Source: Melieria omissa (taxonomy: Eukaryota; Arthropoda; Insecta; Diptera; Ulidiidae). Taken from it: a DNA stretch of 64,000 nucleotides. Within the stretch, counting starts at the first letter, position 1. Each line of letters starts with the position of its first letter. The translations under genes and the position numbers were made by a program. Location of the stretch: positions 123,311,891 to 123,375,890 of the forward strand of contig OZ020267.1 of assembly GCA_963971225.1 (NCBI GenBank). The letters run 5' to 3'. Positions 12,770 through 23,829 of the stretch are shown one piece after another. Under the pieces are notes generated by a model, which ran no database searches, had not been told where the DNA came from, and saw nothing but the letters and a program-made list of their open reading frames with translations.

Positions 12770-14029
12770 ATGTCGGCATCTCCAACTGCACGCCAAGCAT
12801 TCAACCGCACCATGCCCCTGAAGACGAAGAAGATCCTCATTACCGATCCTATTCAAATGCCGGAAGTGTATTCGTCCACGCCGGGAGGCACCCTGTACTC
12901 CACCACACCTGGAGGTAAGTTCTTTAACTCAACACTTGTGGCTCGAATTTTAACCAAGTTTTATGTGTCTAAATATGTATGCAATATGCAAAGTGAACTT
13001 GAGAACGTTTTCATACCGTTTAAAAAGATTGGAAATTGTGAGCAGATTTCCATTAAAACTGATATTTTCTAATCTAACATATATTAAACAATTTTATTTG
13101 TTTTTGCGTCATACGCAATATTTCGCCAGCAATTGTGCGAGGTCAGTTTGTTTATCGCCTGCTGCCAAACCATTAAAATCTGTGAAATTCTAACGCAATA
13201 GTCCACCGGAATTTCGACAGAAACATAAAAACATTTTCTTGTCTTGTCAGTCGGGCGATTCAGCACGTCGGAATAACCCAGTTCACGTTAAGCGACACTT
13301 ATCTGCCATTTGGCCTGATAACAACACTCGACTGAGGCCTTTAAATTAATAATTCAATGACTCAATATTGCCAAATAATATATATATGTATAAGTGTGTG
13401 GCCACGAGCAGCTGACAAAGAAACATCAACCAGACGGCTCCTTATCAGCGCCATACCTTTGGAACGAACGCGCACTTTTCGCTTTGCGCCAGTCCACTCA
13501 CTCACAAGAAACAGACTCACAAGGTCGTTAAGGTGAAAGCAAACGATGCTCAGCAACTCAGAGATCGTCTAGCAGCAGTCGTTGCTCCCATTATTCGCAG
13601 CTGCGCCCGTGTGCCATGTGCGCTTTGTCGCATGCACGCAAGGCAGCACAATGCCAAGTGCGCACTTTGCCGTCTGGCCAATCGAAACTCAAGAATTCAC
13701 TGCAGCAAACAATTGTATGAGGCACCAGAACTATTTTTTTTCACAACAATTTTCAAAGTTCTAGTTTTTGTTTTTAAAATATTCATTACTAATTTTTGCT
13801 TATCTTACCTTATCTTGTAGGCACTAAGGTGATCTACGAGCGCGCCTTTCTCAAGAACCTGCGCGGCTCGCCACTCAGCCAGACCCCACCGAACAATCTG
13901 CCCTCCTGCCTATTGCGTGGCACTCCGCGTACACCATTCCGCAAGTGTGTGCCACCACCATCCGATTTGGTGAAGAAGACCGAGTCGCTGAAAATCGAGG
14001 ACCAGGAGCAATTCCAGCTGGAACTATAA
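12770..14029 (+). CDS. Thor: Thor, eIF4E-binding protein (4E-BP), 117 aa in two exons
   Basis: 4E-BP blocks cap-dependent translation by occupying the dorsal face of eIF4E; TOR phosphorylation releases it. The coding exons are 12770-12914 and 13821-14029. The intron (12915-13820) starts GTAAGT, ends TTGTAG and splits a Gly codon after residue 48, giving 117 residues, the same length as the Drosophila protein. Visible features: TOR sites Thr37 and Thr46 in the two STPGG/TTPGG repeats; the eIF4E-binding helix YERAFLK at 54-60; proline-directed Ser65 and Thr70; a C-terminal TOS-like FQLEL at 113-117. The start at 12770 is chosen because MSASPTARQA matches the known N-terminus; the frame stays open 27 codons upstream, but that part is UTR-like. 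Oddities against Drosophila Thor are Leu at position 59 and RTMP at 13-16. Convergent with Pi3K21B. Confidence 0.97.
13103..13111 (-). promoter_or_regulatory. ATF4/C-EBP-like element in Thor intron 1
   Basis: The minus strand reads TGACGCAAA, close to the composite C/EBP-ATF response element (TGATGCAAT type). An AP-1-like TGACTCA lies further along the same intron at 13358-13364. In Drosophila the 4E-BP intron carries ATF4-responsive elements, so a site in the equivalent intron is consistent. Binding is inferred. Confidence 0.4.
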
Positions 14030-14815
14030 GCAGTCGCTGCCAATGCCGTTGCGAAGAATCATAACGTTATAAAAACCTGCCTACAAAACACACCATCAAC
14101 AAATCAAAATAGCAAAAACAAAATCAATCACAACAAACAACTGAGCAAAGTGGTGGACCAGAAATGCGTGTCTGCAGAGGTCTGAGAAAGCAGCAACTGC
14201 TTCATGAGTACTTCGCAAGCAATTCCAATACTGCCCGACCGCACTTCTTCGTCTCTGAAGAATCACAGCAGTAGTTCTTTAGATCGATAGTCGTTAAGCT
14301 GTAACTTTAATCGCTATGGACACATCTTTTTATAGTATTTTATAAGTGCATTGAAGCTCGAACGAACCGCCATCATAACACCACCTACAACCCAAAAACC
14401 ATCCCACCACGCGCCACCTCACACAACCACACACCACACGTTTGTCACCGAATGTACATTCTAGACTTGTAAGCGTCAACAGCATCTCCCATATTTTTCT
14501 TTTGGTTTGTCTTCTTTAAATAATCTTTTTATTTTGTATTTGTTTGTTTTATAAGTTCATTGGCATCACAGCTGCTCATCATAATGCATTTGTTTTGAAA
14601 AATGTAAAGTGAAACAAATTTATTGCGAATGTTTTTCATATTTCAGTCATATTGACTGCGTTAACTAATTAATTGAAATTCGAAATGTGTGAAAATTGGT
14701 TCTTTAATCGCTTACTGTCACATTTGTCAATTAACTATTATTTAAATAACTATTATGTTGCATTTTTTAACTTAACTATATTGTAAATTTTTATTAAAGC
14801 AAAGCAGAAAACGCA
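14030..14815 (+). other. Thor: Probable Thor 3' UTR
   Basis: The region after the stop codon is A/C-rich at first, then AT-rich. ATTAAA at 14793-14798 is the clearest candidate polyadenylation signal, which would make the 3' UTR about 790 nt. The true end is not determined. Confidence 0.4.
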
Positions 14816-16054
14816 AAAATTAAAATTATTTTATATAAATTTGATTAGGTCGTTGGACACAGTTTAAATTAAGAATTCAATTTTGCAACATTAACTTAAA
14901 GTCATATCAATGCTCTCTTGTATATTGAATTCAGAAGCAATATTTTTATTGTAGGCACTCTGAATTTTGGGCCTCCATATTCAAACATTGTGATCAATAA
15001 TATTTAAACTAAAGCTATAAAAAAATATTATAAAATTAAAAAAAAAAAAAAATATATATTAAAATAAAAACAAATATTTATTAAAATGTATACAAAAAGT
15101 TTTTTATTGCAAAATCATTCTCGAGGATTAGGGTAAAGAAACTGTCAGCCAAGGCATACAAATTGTCGAAAGACAAATATGGGCCAGCAAACTTCACTTG
15201 TTGTCGCGGATAACTATGAAATGAACTTTGATAGGGTTCTGAAAACGCAAAGCTCGAATATTTCCTTGGACTCTTGATTTGTAAATCTGAGCCTCCTGGA
15301 TTGGCCACCTGTAGTTGTGACATTCGGCTCTAGTTCCGCGAAACATATACCAGCACAAAAACCAAGATCCTGAACTGTAAAAACCCAGTAAAGTTCATGA
15401 CTGGATGGAAAAGAAAAGAAACGAAATCAATAGATAACTACTACAGGTGGAATAACAAAATTATTCTGAGCGATTCAAACAATTCAAGACAAATCTTATA
15501 AGGAAGGAGAGAGAACTTTAACTTGTTGTTGAAATCTAGATAATTAAAAAAAAAACTGCATTTAAAAATTCAATTATTGGCGAATGCATGATGCGTAAAT
15601 GCACGTCAAAAATTTATTTGAAAAACCAAAAAAACTTGCTAAAGTAAACTTTTAAGAGTGTTAGTAGTGAGAAGGCCCTATTTCTTCTGGATTTTTAAAA
15701 AAATTCGGTTCGACATACTTCCTAAATACAAAGCTTAAGACTTAGGCACGGAGCCGTCCTTCGAACCCAAGCTTCAATAATCATAATTTGAAGATCTCTC
15801 GATCGTGTCATACATACGCACCATTATTATTTTCTATGGGCCTTTGTATAGTTGGAAAGTCCTGTACCATGTGGCTTACTCTGATGATTTCTTTCGGGAA
15901 CGACATAAAGGTACTTTTCCAATTGAGATAGAACTGTGCTTTTTTCTATATATGAACTTGCATACATATGAACTCTATACAGCTTAATACTGTTGTATTT
16001 AGTTATAATTTGGCTGTTGCCCGTCTGTGGGCGGTCTGAACGCTAGAGTCTTAA
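14816..16054. other. Intergenic, no gene recognised
   Basis: AT-rich, with an A-run at about 15037-15052. An 80-codon open frame on the minus strand (15081-15323) begins MSQLQVANPGG. It has a fairly balanced composition but no domain I recognise and no supporting context, so it is not called. Confidence 0.4.
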
Positions 16055-16964
16055 CCCTTTCGGGACGGAGTTTATTTTTCACATCCAAAATACTCTCAGT
16101 AGAAAGATTAGGTCTGTTTGGCCAGATTTCCAGTAAAAATTATCCAGTAAAAAATATCAGGAGAGTAAGCGAGCTTACGCTCCCAAAAATGAAACTATCC
16201 AAAAAAGTGAACAAACAGCAATTTGTAAGAATTTGCAAGTTTTAACTCTTGGTTACACCACTGGGACTTGGCTCACTCACACTACACAGTAAAAAGGGTG
16301 TAAACAGGAGGGTTAAAGAACGAAACAGCTGATCTAAAAGTTTCATTTGAGGTTTGAAGTGGTAGGGAAAATTAAGTTAAATCAGACTTTTAATGCAATA
16401 TGCAAATAGTTCGTTGCGCTCAATCTGCACTTCTTCCCTTTGAGCTTCAGCGGGTAAAGCTGAGTAAGACGGTTGTGGGTCAGCAGACTTGCGAACGCAC
16501 AATTTCTTTGCTGTTTCCATTTGCCTCCAAATGTTTTCAAAATTTAAGTTTCATATGGCAGTCAGTCATATGTTTTTCTTGTTCTTTTTCTTACTGGCAA
16601 AAAGTTACTGGACAAAATTTCTCCAGTAAAAACTTGCAAGTTCTCACGAAATGAACTGTCACTTTACGCTCTCAGTTTCTCTCTCGTTACTGGAGATTTG
16701 GCGTCAACAAACAGGATCCAGTAAAAATTTGTACAAATTTGAACAAATTCGTACAAATTATTCTCTGCCAAACAAACCTATTCTCATGCTATGCATGTTC
16801 GGGTTAGAAAATTATATTGGATGCTCACAAGTTCTTAAATCATCCTTTTATGCGGGAACACCGGAATCGAAAAAAAATCTTGCGTAGGTCGTAAGATTTG
16901 AATAATTGTTTTGAGGGGAATTAAAAACTTGCTGGGACGTATTATCCCAGTAGTCCCGAAAGGG
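16055..16964. mobile_element. TTAA-flanked (piggyBac-type) non-autonomous element, 910 bp
   Basis: The ends are TTAA-CCCTTTCGGGAC at the left (TTAA 16051-16054) and GTCCCGAAAGGG-TTAA at the right (TTAA 16965-16968). TTAA target duplications and termini starting CCC are hallmarks of piggyBac-type elements. The inside has scattered CCAGTAAAAA repeats and no transposase. Part of it (about 16160-16350) is similar to 56300-56480 inside the hAT-type element at 55980. Short open frames inside are not genes. Confidence 0.8.
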
Positions 16965-17361
16965 TTAAATTATGTACACTTAACTAAAATACATTCAGGT
17001 TTGGTGTTCTAAATAGCCTTGAGTACGTATAAACATAAACCGACATATTTATGTAAGTATGTGTGTACATATGCAAACACCAATTTAATCATTGGATTTA
17101 TCTCTATATATATGTATGTATCTATTTTTAATTGTACCTAAAGTCATGCCTGAGTTTATGAACTCATTTTTTTTTTATTTAAAATTCACAAAGTTCGTTA
17201 ACTGTGCCACTTTTTGCTATTTTTGTGCCATATTGTATGTACAGAAAAACCGATAACTAAACAAAAACATTTGCACTATTTATTTAGTTCTATTTGTGTT
17301 CATTTTATAACCCAATTCAAACAGTTCAAATAAAATTATCAGATCTATAGATCGATACGTA

Positions 17362-17764
17362 GTCGGCCTCGATAGTCAAGCGGGTAGCGCGCTGGCTTCT
17401 CATACCAAAGGCTCCAGGTTCGATTCCTGGCTCGGGCTGGTGAACAACTCATCTACTTCTATCGCTATCCACATGAAGGGAATGAGAATTGCAAGAATCG
17501 CACAAGTGCGCTCTTGGCAGGCAATGGCAAAAACCTCCAAGTGTGAACGAAAAACTGCCAATCGCCGTTCGGATTCGGCGTTAAACTGTAGGTCCCCTCC
17601 CCCCCTTTCCCCATCCGCTTGAAATGTGTGCTGTAACATATGTTGGCAAAACAGTGTTGCATACACAGTTCAAAAAAACGGGTGAAATATGTGGTATCAC
17701 AATGGGCCTTTCAGGCCTCCGAGTGTGTCTCTCATAGAGGCAGCCACCGCAACCTAACCTAACC
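17362..17764 (+). mobile_element. tRNA-derived SINE, about 403 bp, with 14-bp target duplication
   Basis: A perfect 14-bp duplication, TAGATCGATACGTA, flanks the unit (17348-17361 and 17765-17778). The head (about 17366-17437) is tRNA-like. It has an A-box-like TAGTCAAGCGGGTAGCG, an exact B box GGTTCGATTCC at 17417-17427 with a paired T-stem (CCAGG/CCTGG), and a CTCAT loop most like tRNA-Met. The head does not form a good acceptor stem, so it is not a working tRNA gene. An unrelated body follows, and the 3' end is CAACCTAACCTAACC, three telomere-like CCTAA units. Transcription would be by RNA polymerase III, and mobilisation would use a LINE sharing the tail. The short open frames within it are shadows. 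Confidence 0.88.
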
Positions 17765-17778
17765 TAGATCGATACGTA

Positions 17779-19600
17779 AAGAATACTTATATAAGTAGGC
17801 TTTTATGTACATGAATATATATTTGTTATATGTACATATATGAATGAATGCATGCATATGCATAAGTATGTAGAAAAATATGGTCATGTGTATGTATGTT
17901 TGGCTTTAGCAGAGCATTTTGCATTGTGGAAGCGATAAAGTAGAACGGCTTGATAGCTGGTTTGGCACATTTGCCGGCATTTCTAATGACGAATGTAAAC
18001 AATAAGCAAAACACCAAGTTACGACGCAGTTTCTTAATTCGCCATTTTTATGGGTGAGCGTGGCGGCCTGTACGTGCCTTGGTGTCTCCATATATTGCGC
18101 GCGTATAGTATACGACGACTTGAATGCGCCGCCGCTCCCCGTTCTGCTGTGCCAACCGGCATTTAGATATCTTCCTCAAACGAACTGGCATCAAATATGT
18201 ATGTATGTATATTGTACATGCATACACATATACATACATATATACGTAAGAATGAGCGCACATGCGTCTCGGACCCGGCAGCGTGTACGAGCCGCAACGC
18301 CGCCATATGCCACAAGTAGTATATTTTAATCTTTCTGAACGCGCACACCAACCAACCCCATTGACTCGAGCAGCACATGTGGTGGTGCTGGCGTTGGTGC
18401 CGGTACTGGCCGCGCTGTTGATGGCAATGCGGACTGCGTTGCTTACGAATTGGAGACGTTGGACGTATTCGGTACGCCTGTCCCGACTTTCGCTGCCATG
18501 GCGTAAATAGAAAATGACAACTGAAACAGAATGCGAGTAAAAATACTGGCTTCAGCAAAAGTTACGACGTAGTAGAATCGACCCCCCTGCTCTTTCCCCC
18601 TTGCCACTCCACATCTGTCAAATTCCGCTGTTGACTTGCGTCCGTCCGCCCAGCTGAGCGGACGGACTGCTCACCGTGCACCACACACAGCTGTGGCGCT
18701 TTTGCAGATGTGAATGCGAAGTGAATTTAAATCTTCGTATATTTGTATTGAAGTACAAACGCCGCTTGGACAATCTTGGGAGGCTATAAAACTATGGGAT
18801 TCAATTAGTTTCAGCCGACCAGGTTCAACGAGATGCTGGCTTAATGTTCATCTGGCCGATTTATGCTCACTTGACTTGCCGACATTTGGCGTTGATACAG
18901 CTTGATTCGCCAATATTTTCATGTACTTATAAGTAATTAGCTTTCGAACGCTAAAACGTTGCTTTTTAAATCTTTTTTTATATTGATTTTTTCTACTTAT
19001 GCAAAATACATTAAAAAAAATCTAACATACAGCTGCTCCGTTGATTCTCATCAGACACAGGTTTTTTGAAAACATGTTTCTTTAATCATTATACAAAATG
19101 TTCTTGTTTATAATAAACGGCGTGTCAAAAAATGTTTGATTTAGGTTAGTTAACTGTAAATAGCACAGTTGCGAACTTTATGAATATTTCCTTATGACTT
19201 TAATGCTTTATCTATATTCTTGATAAGATTAGTGATTGTTCTTGTAGATAATGTGTTATAAAAAATTGTATTTATTCCAGAACTTCCAAATCTCCACTTG
19301 CGAAAGTTCGTTTCGGTCGTTGAAACATGGTTTTCCTAAACCTTGTTAGGGATCGCACAGCTACAAAAGAAACGCAAAATGTTTCTGTCTCGTTGCCAGT
19401 TTTCTACAGTTTGCATAACATGATTGATTAGGCCTTGTTTGTTGCAGTAGTAAACAGTGTTGTAATCCTTAGTACTCTCGAATAAATCTAAACGAATTCT
19501 TCGAATTTTCAAAAATTCTATTTTTGAAAGAAAGAGGCCATGAATTAATTTTTGACCCAAAATCCAAATCGTATGCTAAATGACAAAGTACAAGTATGTA
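17779..19600. other. Intergenic, no gene recognised
   Basis: It contains TATG/CATA microsatellite stretches (about 17810-17900 and 18195-18245) and a GC-richer block (18040-18700) with overlapping short frames on both strands. None is convincing as a gene. Confidence 0.4.
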
Positions 19601-19943
19601 CAGTACAATCTCGTTAATTCGGACAGTCGCTAATACGTACAACGCAGTAATCCGGACACTCAATTGATTTCTATTGTAGACTCTGTAATCCGGACACCAC
19701 GGATTTTATTTAACTCAGAAATCCGGAAACTAATTTTTGTCTGCTTTTTTACGGAGAGTCCCAGTTTTCTAATTAAATATATGTTTTCATAAAATGCAAG
19801 AAATTCAAGTGAAAACCTTTATGCTTTCTCTTTCTGTCGTATTTGCTAGTTCAGGTGTGCAACAAGTGGTTGAATAAAATCAAGTGGTGTTAATTAATTA
19901 TAAAAGTTTAGTTAAACTGTGTAAACGACATTAAATATTAACA

Positions 19944-20021
19944 ATGGCACCTATAGTTAAGAAAAAGCGTACATTTTTAACATTGGGCCTGAAAAAATAC
20001 ATTTTAAACAAAATAAGTTGA
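19944..20021 (+). pseudogene. N-terminal fragment of a pogo-family transposase
   Basis: Twenty-five codons ending in TGA encode a basic N-terminus followed by an LTLGLKK stretch, the pattern at the start of pogo/Tigger transposases (CENP-B-type DNA-binding domain). The remainder is lost. It sits at the expected place, about 340 bp inside the left terminus of the element. Confidence 0.6.
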
Positions 20022-20192
20022 GAAAAGTCACTTTGACAACTGTTAGTGAAGTAAAATGAAGGCAAGTCTACAATTTCTACAAACATAAAAAAAATTTCGT
20101 CAAACGAAAATTACGAATTTCTTTAAAAATCGTCAAAAATGTTTATAAAATATTAGAAATAAAATGTTTAAGCAAAAATAATTCCAATTTAA

Positions 20193-21304
20193 GGGGGTAG
20201 TCAAGTAGAATCGACCATGTTTTTAAGTAATTTTTTTTTCAGAAAAATTTGTATTCCACATTAAACATTTTGTTATATGTTATTGTACAAGTTTTGAGTA
20301 CTGAACAAAATTTATTTATAAATTTTCGTTTATATCCGGGGGAGATATGGGCGACCGGAAGACGCCACTTTGAAATCTGGCTGACACGATTTCTCCATTT
20401 TGGATGATCTGAAACATACTGTTACGAAATTCCCCAGTTCGTTATCGACGGTTCGTTTTGATTGTATTTGAAAATAAAACAACTTCAGTTATCCAGCGCA
20501 ACGTAGTCAAAACAAACAATCGCTTTATTTACAAATCTGCACTTGTTCTACTTTACACTACTACTATTGCATGTTTCCCCATTGCTTGCTCAACACCGAC
20601 TCGACTCCTTGCGCTGCCACTGCTGCTTTTATACCAATTTTCTTATCGCGCCGAAGTTTCTTGCACTTCTAATTGGAAAACGCTCGACTATTCTCGCACA
20701 GCCCATTTCGAGAACCATCCTTGCCATATCGGACTATACCAAGCGAATTTATAACAGTTTTGCTGTACTTCACAGTGCATGCCTAAAAGTATGCTTGGAA
20801 AACATTCGTGCGGAGAAAGGCATTCCTGTACAGTGCGGCACAGAATCTCTCATCGTATCAATACCAAACAAATTTCATTTTGAAGTACAAATGAATGGCT
20901 CTCGTTTGACCTTTAACTGTAAAAATATTAATAAATAAACATTAAGTGCAATTGTAAAGTTTTTTCCTTTTTTTGCTTGTTTTTTGTTAATAATTTAGTC
21001 ATAACGTTGTTACATAGATACAAAGCCAAACCTTTTCTGAAAATGTAAAAAAAAAGTTTAAGCAAATCGGTGCAGTAGATCGGCCGTAATCGTGTCAGCC
21101 AGCTCAAAAAATACTGTTTTGAGAAAAACGTGTTAAAGATCTTGCTAAAATTATCAATACTTACTTTTGCACTCATTTTCCATCGCTTTCGGATACTATC
21201 CGAGATAAAGGAAGATTTCTACATGATTCCTAAGGGTTTAAATAGACCAAAACTGCAAAGAAAAAATTTTCGATTTTTTGAAAAAAATCTACCTGACTAC
21301 CCCC
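20193..21304. mobile_element. TTAA-flanked element with GGGGGTAGTCA termini, 1112 bp
   Basis: TTAA (20189-20192) then GGGGGTAGTCAAGTAGA at the left; TCTACCTGACTACCCCC then TTAA (21305-21308) at the right. The 17-bp inverted repeats differ at one base. The TTAA duplication suggests piggyBac-type transposition, but these termini differ from the CCCTTTC family elsewhere in the window, so this is a second TTAA family. It carries no transposase and is inserted in the pogo-like element. It may hold a solo LTR (20420-20756). Confidence 0.82.
20420..20756. mobile_element. Possible solo LTR
   Basis: The segment begins TGTTACGAAATTCC and ends TTTATAACA, giving short TGTTA/TAACA inverted ends. It contains an AATAAA at about 20473 followed by a sequence resembling an LTR R/U5 region. 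No matching target duplication was found on the two sides (ATAC against GTTT), so the call is weak. Confidence 0.28.
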
Positions 21305-21441
21305 TTAATAAAAAGTAATAAGTTTCATTTGTGTTCAGTAGTATTTTTAACGATTTTTTTGTAATCTTGGTAATCCGAACATTTTGATATTTCGAACACT
21401 GTTTGGTTTTTAATTATCCGGTTTATCGAGATTATACTGTA

Positions 21442-23228
21442 TTTATTTTGATTCCGTTTTCACTCGGCTTAGAAAATTGAGAGGAAACCGCCGGAAACAT
21501 GGGATTTGTTTTTCTATAATTTTGCTGTGGACTACGGCGAGGAATCAGACGCTACGCGGTCCAACGGACTAAACGACTCAACCACGATGACCAGACTTTT
21601 TTATTATACAGCACCTATAATTGATAACCCACAATGATTACCAACAAGATTTTAGCCTCCGATTTCTATACACAATTATTGATTAGGTATTTTTATAGTC
21701 AACGTTCGTTACCCAGTGGCAATTCTTGGAAATATAGTAAAAGGGCACTTCAACTTTTGAGTGGACAGCAAAATTTTTCATAACTCCACATTTTCCACTC
21801 ATCACAATTGCGAAAGATAACCCAACTAAGAAGGCAGAATCTGCACCAGCCTCGGCTAGTTCCGTCCTTTAATTAATCACATAAAGATTTCACATCATTA
21901 TCGAAATGTCTTTTCCAAAATATGTATCCATTTTTGTTTGTTTATACTGACTTGTTCGCAATGGTTAAGAGGCATTTTGAAAACAACTATGCGGCCTATT
22001 TTCTCTGTGTAACTATACCCCGTCTTTGCTAAAACGGGACTGCACATATTGCGTGGTCTTCTTTTTCTCTTTGCAATCCTCTGAGATTCGTAAGAATCCA
22101 GAAAGTCTGCAAAGGAGAGCGTGTAAATAGTCATGCCCGTTTCATCCTAATCCTTATTTTCCTCATTTCTTAGCACAGCCTTTCTTCTAAGGCTCAAGTA
22201 CAATGCACTGCTAACTCTGAGCACTTGAGGAACTCATTGCATACGTCGGTTTCTCGGCAGACCTCCCACATCCATCTATCATCCATGCTTCCATATTTCG
22301 CTACAGCAACGTGCGCCAATAAAAACTGTCTCGGTTTTTTTTATGACTGCCGCAGGTGCACTGCTACGTTGAGAGAACGTAGAATTAGTCACTGCGCTGT
22401 ATTAACGTCAGGCAACAGTGTAATACAAAGTCCACTTAATTTTTGGCAAGCAATAAAATTTCCTACAAACACTGCGCACTGATGAATTGGCGCGTGAAAG
22501 CACTCACTCACAACTTAATGCATTTGCCGTCGCGTGGGTGCGGCATTTGCATTTGACCCAGCGACAGCCAAATGCCCGGACCAAGCGCATGTAACGCGCA
22601 TCAGCTCGGCTTTGCATCATCCTGCGAAACGTGATGATTTCCACAAAACCGATATGACCGATAAGTCACGTCTATTGCGCTGACGGGTGCACAACGCACT
22701 CGTGTGCCACGACAGGTTTGCGCAAAGCGCGTCAATCGGGAGTCACACGGCGACGAATGAGTAAACTGGAAACAGCTAATATGTATGTGCAACGGTATTT
22801 ATTTGTATTTCCTTTTAGTGAGCAGCAATTATTCATCAAGTAGACAATGGAGTTGGGGCTACGTATGTGCGAATAAAAAAACAGCACAATAATCAATAGT
22901 CATATTTAGTTGCGCGCACAGCAGCGGACAAAAAAAAACGACCGCGAATCAACACGTTTTGGACCTCTGCATGGCAACTAACTTTTTAAGCTTTTGACTA
23001 TTATCAAAAAACATTTGATGTTTCAATAGCAAATACTTGGGGTAAAAAAGTAAGGATTCAACAGGCGTTCCATTCTCGTGTAAGGCAACTCTATCGAACA
23101 GTAGTCGATTCACTTACATTTCCTGAGTTCTTGGGTGGTGTCAATTATCTAACAACTTCTTGTCCGTCGCAGCCGATTGACGAATAAGCAAACCGGCAGA
23201 TCATAATTATATTTCATATTCCGTGATA
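21442..23228. other. Intergenic, no gene recognised
   Basis: Short open frames only. The part at 22480-22790 is GC-richer, without a recognisable product. Confidence 0.4.
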
Positions 23229-23764
23229 TATGCACTTTTTTTGGGTTCCTGCGCACTGTGGGCACCATGGAAATGAGGCGGACAGATTCGCAAAGGAAGG
23301 GGCGGCGACCCTATGGACCTGAGCCGATCATAGGTGTCAGCAGAGCTCATTTTAGGCATTGTGTCAAACAGGAATTCAAAAATCGGGCCAACCAGAAACG
23401 GTCCAATACGGTGGGACAGCGCTGTTCCAAGCTATTCTTTCCGGCCTATTCGGAAGGTAAATCTAAATACCTACTGGACCTAAGCAGAAGGGAGCTTAAG
23501 TTCATGACGGGAGTCCTGAGTGGGCACTGCCTGCTAAATATGCATAAAGCGCGACTGGGATTGACAGTTAGCGAACTATACAGGTTCTGCATGGAAGATG
23601 ACAAAACATCCGTGCACATCATAACCGAGTGTCCCGCCCTCCTACATGCAAGGAAGCGTATACTGGGAAGGGAACTAATTCAGACCAATGAGCTGTCTGG
23701 AACTAATCTGGGAAAGATCAAGGAGTTCCTGGACAGTATTGGGGGAGATGAACTCCTCCAATAA
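23229..23764 (+). pseudogene. Non-LTR retrotransposon 3' fragment: RNase H end and CCHC-like tail
   Basis: Starting near 23239, one frame reads FWVPAHCGHHGNEADRFAKEG, the end of the RNase H domain of I-group non-LTR elements. A frameshift near 23308 moves into the frame that stays open to 23764. That frame contains GPEPIIGVSR, then YRFCMEDDKTSVHIITECPAL, the Cys-Cys-His-Cys cluster that usually follows RNase H in these elements, and ends FLDSIGGDELLQ. The 3' flank ends in TATTCTATTCTAT, possibly the element's tail. It is 5'-truncated, with the reverse transcriptase absent, and it is not a host gene despite its 168-codon frame. Confidence 0.8.
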
Positions 23765-23829
23765 GGAATAAGGGATACGACACAATAGTTCTCTTTGGAC
23801 GCAGTGTCTCGGGCAGTTGGTGCTCAGCT

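Larger units (their letters stand above)
19601..21439 (+). mobile_element. pogo/Tigger-like DNA transposon remnant, interrupted by a second element
   Basis: The left end CAGTACAATCTCGTTAATTC and the right end CGAGATTATACTG are imperfect inverted repeats flanked by TA (19599-19600 and 21440-21441). The subterminal sequence repeats 'TAATCCGGACA' motifs at the left and 'TAATCCGAACA' at the right. A short frame at 19944-20021 starts MAPIVKKKRTF and continues LTLGLKKYIL, the beginning of a CENP-B/pogo helix-turn-helix, then stops. The TTAA element at 20193-21304 is inserted in it. Without the insert the element is about 0.72 kb, so it is a deletion derivative. Confidence 0.8.

Noticed and set aside
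15081..15323. 80-codon minus-strand frame starting MSQLQVANPGG
   Set aside because: Composition is reasonable, but it has no recognised homolog, promoter or splice partner. It could be a transposon fragment and is left uncalled.
17366..17437. A possible tRNA gene with an exact B box
   Set aside because: The acceptor stem does not pair properly, and the segment is the head of a SINE bounded by a 14-bp target duplication.
20543..20938. 131-codon plus-strand frame
   Set aside because: It lies wholly inside the TTAA-flanked element and crosses the possible solo LTR end; no transposase or other domain.
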